The notes under the pieces: generated by a model
What the model saw: only the letters and a program-made list of their open reading frames with translations
The model's database searches: none
What the model was told of the DNA's origin: nothing
Part shown: in pieces, positions 6,150-7,730 of the stretch
Position numbering within the stretch: the stretch's first letter is position 1
Layout: every line of letters starts with the position of its first letter
From: Myxococcales bacterium
Lineage (GTDB): Bacteria; Myxococcota; Polyangia; Fen-1088
Direction of reading: 5' to 3'
DNA length: 7,730 nt
NCBI GenBank assembly: GCA_003153875.1
Contig: PMBY01000111.1
Coordinates: 27,633 to 35,362, forward strand
Position numbers and translations under genes: made by a program

Positions 6150-6198
6150 AAAAGGCCAGGCGCTTTCCTCCGAGGGAAGACCGCACCTGGCCTCGTTT
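6150..6198. terminator. Convergent, probably bidirectional hairpin terminator
   Basis: An 8-bp perfect stem, AGGCCAGG (6153-6160) with CCTGGCCT (6186-6193), encloses a second helix: CTTTCC pairs with GGGAAG with one G-T pair around a TCCGA loop. On the minus strand the stem is followed by TTTTCT, a good U-tract for the lipoprotein gene ending at 6210. On the plus strand it is followed by the weaker TCGTTT, so it may also stop the operon ending at 6127. It lies exactly between two convergent genes. Confidence 0.78.
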
Positions 6199-6209
6199 GA
6201 TGTGACGGT

Positions 6210-7064
6210 CTACTGGACCGTGATGTTGTCGATGTACGCGGTCACCGTAGTCGGGCTGAACGGCGGCACGCCGGCGTCGTCGGTCGGCGCGGCGGCCGAT
6301 GCAAACTGAACCGTGAACTGAATGATCTTCGCTGGGTCCAAGGTGAGCGGTTGCTTGGTCATGTCCAGCGTGTAGGTGTGCCATTGGTTGTCGGTCGGGA
6401 AGGCCGACCACCCGTACTGGCCGGCATAGACGGTGTCCTGGGCGTAAGGCATGATTCCGCCGAGGTTGGTGGTGTCAGACGGAAATGGATCGACTTTGAT
6501 GTCGACGCTGACGGTCTTGCCCGTCCAGTCTTGCAGCGCGCTCAGGCCCCAGTTGATGTTGGGGTTCACCTGTTGATCGTAGCCGGTGAACGTGACCACG
6601 ACCTTGAGCGAACCGGGTGGATTCCCGACGGTGCTGTCAGCGGCGAGGGTTGGGGCCGCGACACCGGCGTCGAGGTCTCCGCCGGACAGATTCCCGTCCA
6701 CGACGAGGTTGAAAGGCTTGACCACGGCGCCTGTTGTGGCGTCTTTGGCCTGATAGGTGTTGAACACCCAGCCTGCATCGCCGCTGGCGAAGTCGAAGAG
6801 CGTGACCGGACCGCTGCTGCCGCCCGCGCTGGTCACGCCGCCAGCGCTGCTGGTGCCACCCGTCGCACTGACGCCGCCTGCAGCGCTGGTGCCACCGTTG
6901 GCGCCACCATGGCTGGTGGATCCGCCCTGGGTGCTGGTGCCACCGGAGCCACCAGTACTGCCGTTGGGCTTAGAATTGTTGCTACCACATGCGGCCAGGA
7001 GACTTACGCTGCCAATGCCACAGATCAACGCGAGTTGCCTTAATCGATTTGTCGAGGTTCTCAC
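6210..7064 (-). CDS. Lipoprotein with Gly/Ser/Thr linker and a carbohydrate-binding-like jelly-roll domain
   Basis: This is a 284-residue secreted lipoprotein. The GTG start at 7064 is preferred over the in-frame ATG at 7271 because AAAGGAC lies 7 nt upstream and a clean signal peptide follows: RTSTNRLRQ, a hydrophobic core, then LAAC with Cys26. The mature protein begins with a low-complexity linker of GGTS/GGxS units (about 27-88). A beta-rich domain follows (about 90-284), with LFDFASGDAGW near its start, DWTGKTVSVDIKVD and GWSAFP in the middle, WHTYTLDMT, and a final TAYIDNITVQ strand. This layout resembles galactose-binding-like or CBM-type jelly rolls found on polysaccharide-active proteins. 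There is no catalytic domain, so a binding role at the cell surface is the most one can infer. It ends 16 nt before the terminator hairpin and is divergent from the ferritin gene. The exact CBM family is not recognised. Confidence 0.82.
   Translation of the reverse strand: MRTSTNRLRQLALICGIGSVSLLAACGSNNSKPNGSTGGSGGTSTQGGSTSHGGANGGTSAAGGVSATGGTSSAGGVTSAGGSSGPVTLFDFASGDAGWVFNTYQAKDATTGAVVKPFNLVVDGNLSGGDLDAGVAAPTLAADSTVGNPPGSLKVVVTFTGYDQQVNPNINWGLSALQDWTGKTVSVDIKVDPFPSDTTNLGGIMPYAQDTVYAGQYGWSAFPTDNQWHTYTLDMTKQPLTLDPAKIIQFTVQFASAAAPTDDAGVPPFSPTTVTAYIDNITVQ
6803..6968. repeat. Degenerate GGTGGCACCAGC-type coding repeat (Gly/Ser/Thr linker)
   Basis: Within the lipoprotein gene, imperfect units seen on the plus strand as GCTGGTGCCACC recur several times (for example near 6848, 6884 and 6934). 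They encode GGTS/GGxS residues. The array is a spacer that can gain or lose units by slippage; copy number probably varies between relatives. Confidence 0.55.
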
Positions 7065-7070
7065 TTTATT

Positions 7071-7077
7071 GTCCTTT
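7071..7077 (-). promoter_or_regulatory. Shine-Dalgarno of the jelly-roll lipoprotein gene
   Basis: On the minus strand AAAGGAC lies with its GGA core 7 nt before GTG 7064. It is one of the best ribosome-binding sites in the window and decides the start of this gene. Confidence 0.65.
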
Positions 7078-7238
7078 CTTCTTGGGTGTTGCATCGGGCA
7101 TGAAACCCGAACCGGCGGCATTTGACGCCAAGCCGAAGCCCACCACAAGGGCCAATTCGGATGGTAGCCACAAGAATTCCGTTCCTCGTTGAATCCTGTG
7201 TGAAACTCGGCGACTCTTGCTGGAATCAAAGACAACAG
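7078..7238. other. Divergent intergenic spacer between lipoprotein and ferritin genes
   Basis: This spacer must contain both promoters. I see only a small hairpin, TCGGG (7094-7098) with CCCGA (7106-7110), which would lie in the 5' leader of the lipoprotein mRNA. No clear -35/-10 pair, Fur box or riboswitch is visible. Confidence 0.35.
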
Positions 7239-7245
7239 AAGGGAG
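7239..7245 (+). promoter_or_regulatory. Shine-Dalgarno of the ferritin gene
   Basis: AAGGGAG lies 9 nt before ATG 7255. It agrees with the start that aligns the ferroxidase residues with the numbering of E. coli FtnA. Confidence 0.6.
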
Positions 7246-7254
7246 TTCGAGGCG

Positions 7255-7730
7255 ATGTTAAGCAAGACCATGCAGGATGCTTTCAGCCAGCAAATCCAGA
7301 ACGAGTTCTCGTCGGCGTATCTCTATCTTTCCATGGCGCTCTACTTCGAAGGGCAAAGCCTGCCCGGTTTCGCCAAGTGGATGCGCGTCCAGTTCACCGA
7401 GGAGCAGGCCCACGGGATAAAAATCCTCGACTATGTGGTCGATCGCGGCGGGACGGTCGCCCTGGCCACCATCGAAAAGCCGGCGGCGGATTTCAAGTCA
7501 GCCACCGACGTGTTCGAGCGCACGCTGGCCCACGAGCAGAAGGTGACCAGCCTCATCCACAACCTCTACGCTCTGGCCACCAAGGAAAGCGACTACGCCT
7601 CCATGGAAATGCTCCAGTGGTTCATCAAGGAGCAGGTCGAGGAAGAGAAGAACGCCAGTCTCATCCTGGATCAGCTCAAGATGGTGGGCGACAAGGGCTC
7701 CAGTCTGGTCATGCTCGACCATCGCATCGG
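7255..7730 (+). CDS. ftnA: Bacterial non-haem ferritin, 3' end outside the window
   Basis: The window holds the first 158 codons of an iron-storage ferritin of about 165-175 residues; no stop is reached. The frame begins MLSKTMQDAFSQQIQNEF and is helical throughout. The ferroxidase-centre residues are all present and fall at E. coli FtnA numbering: E17, Y24, E50, H53, E94, E126, Q127, E129 and E130. The family oxidises Fe(II) and stores it as a ferric mineral inside a 24-subunit cytoplasmic shell. It lacks the Met haem-binding context of bacterioferritin and the short Dps length, so non-haem ferritin is the best call. It is divergent from the jelly-roll lipoprotein gene, with 190 nt between starts. 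I saw no convincing Fur box or promoter in that spacer. Confidence 0.94.
   Translation, partial: MLSKTMQDAFSQQIQNEFSSAYLYLSMALYFEGQSLPGFAKWMRVQFTEEQAHGIKILDYVVDRGGTVALATIEKPAADFKSATDVFERTLAHEQKVTSLIHNLYALATKESDYASMEMLQWFIKEQVEEEKNASLILDQLKMVGDKGSSLVMLDHRI

Noticed and set aside
7208..7220. GG...GC pair upstream of ferritin resembling a sigma54 promoter
   Set aside because: The spacing is 8 nt between GG and GC rather than the required 10.
7065..7271. In-frame ATG extension of the jelly-roll lipoprotein to 7271
   Set aside because: It would bury the signal peptide and overlap the ferritin start on the opposite strand. GTG 7064 has a good Shine-Dalgarno and a perfect LAAC lipobox.

Overview
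The window is GC-rich and densely coded, and reads like chromosomal DNA of a myxobacterium-type organism (Myxococcota, perhaps Polyangia). This placement is an inference from style: three predicted lipoproteins with low-complexity linkers (Ala/Pro, Asp/Ala or Gly/Ser/Thr rich), a DUF4388-like protein with a very long Pro/Ala linker, GTG starts, and a cyclophilin secreted as a lipoprotein. No rRNA, tRNA, CRISPR array or insertion sequence was seen.

Left block (1-1203, minus strand): the first 41 codons of a GT39/ArnT-type membrane glycosyltransferase run off the left edge. Upstream of it lies a complete UlaG/NAPE-PLD-type metallo-beta-lactamase-fold protein that has lost four of its usual metal-site residues. 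A possible promoter sits so close to its start codon that the mRNA may be leaderless.

Gap (1204-1541): this stretch has no intact gene. Its right half carries what looks like the wrecked C-terminal half of a VapC/FitB-type PIN-domain toxin, with one in-frame stop and one frameshift. Nothing recognisable was found between 1204 and about 1314.

Central plus-strand block (1542-6127): a lipoprotein cyclophilin (peptidyl-prolyl isomerase), then a likely operon. The operon holds a small Asp/Ala-rich lipoprotein, a 638-residue tail-anchored protein with two DUF4388-like modules, a CDP-alcohol phosphatidyltransferase with an intact catalytic motif, and a LicC/IPCT-like nucleotidyltransferase whose start overlaps the preceding stop by 4 nt. 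The last two genes look like an activate-and-transfer pair: one makes a CDP-activated head group and the other transfers the phospho-alcohol. The product could be a lipid head group or an inositol-phosphate-type solute. A strong hairpin at 6150-6198 ends the block and also serves the convergent gene.

Right block (6210-7730): a minus-strand lipoprotein with a Gly/Ser/Thr-rich linker and a jelly-roll domain resembling carbohydrate-binding modules. It is divergent from a bacterial non-haem ferritin that runs off the right edge with all ferroxidase residues visible.

The most notable observations are the metal-site-degenerate MBL protein, the vapC relic, and the coupled nucleotidyltransferase/CDP-alcohol transferase pair next to a membrane-tethered DUF4388 protein.
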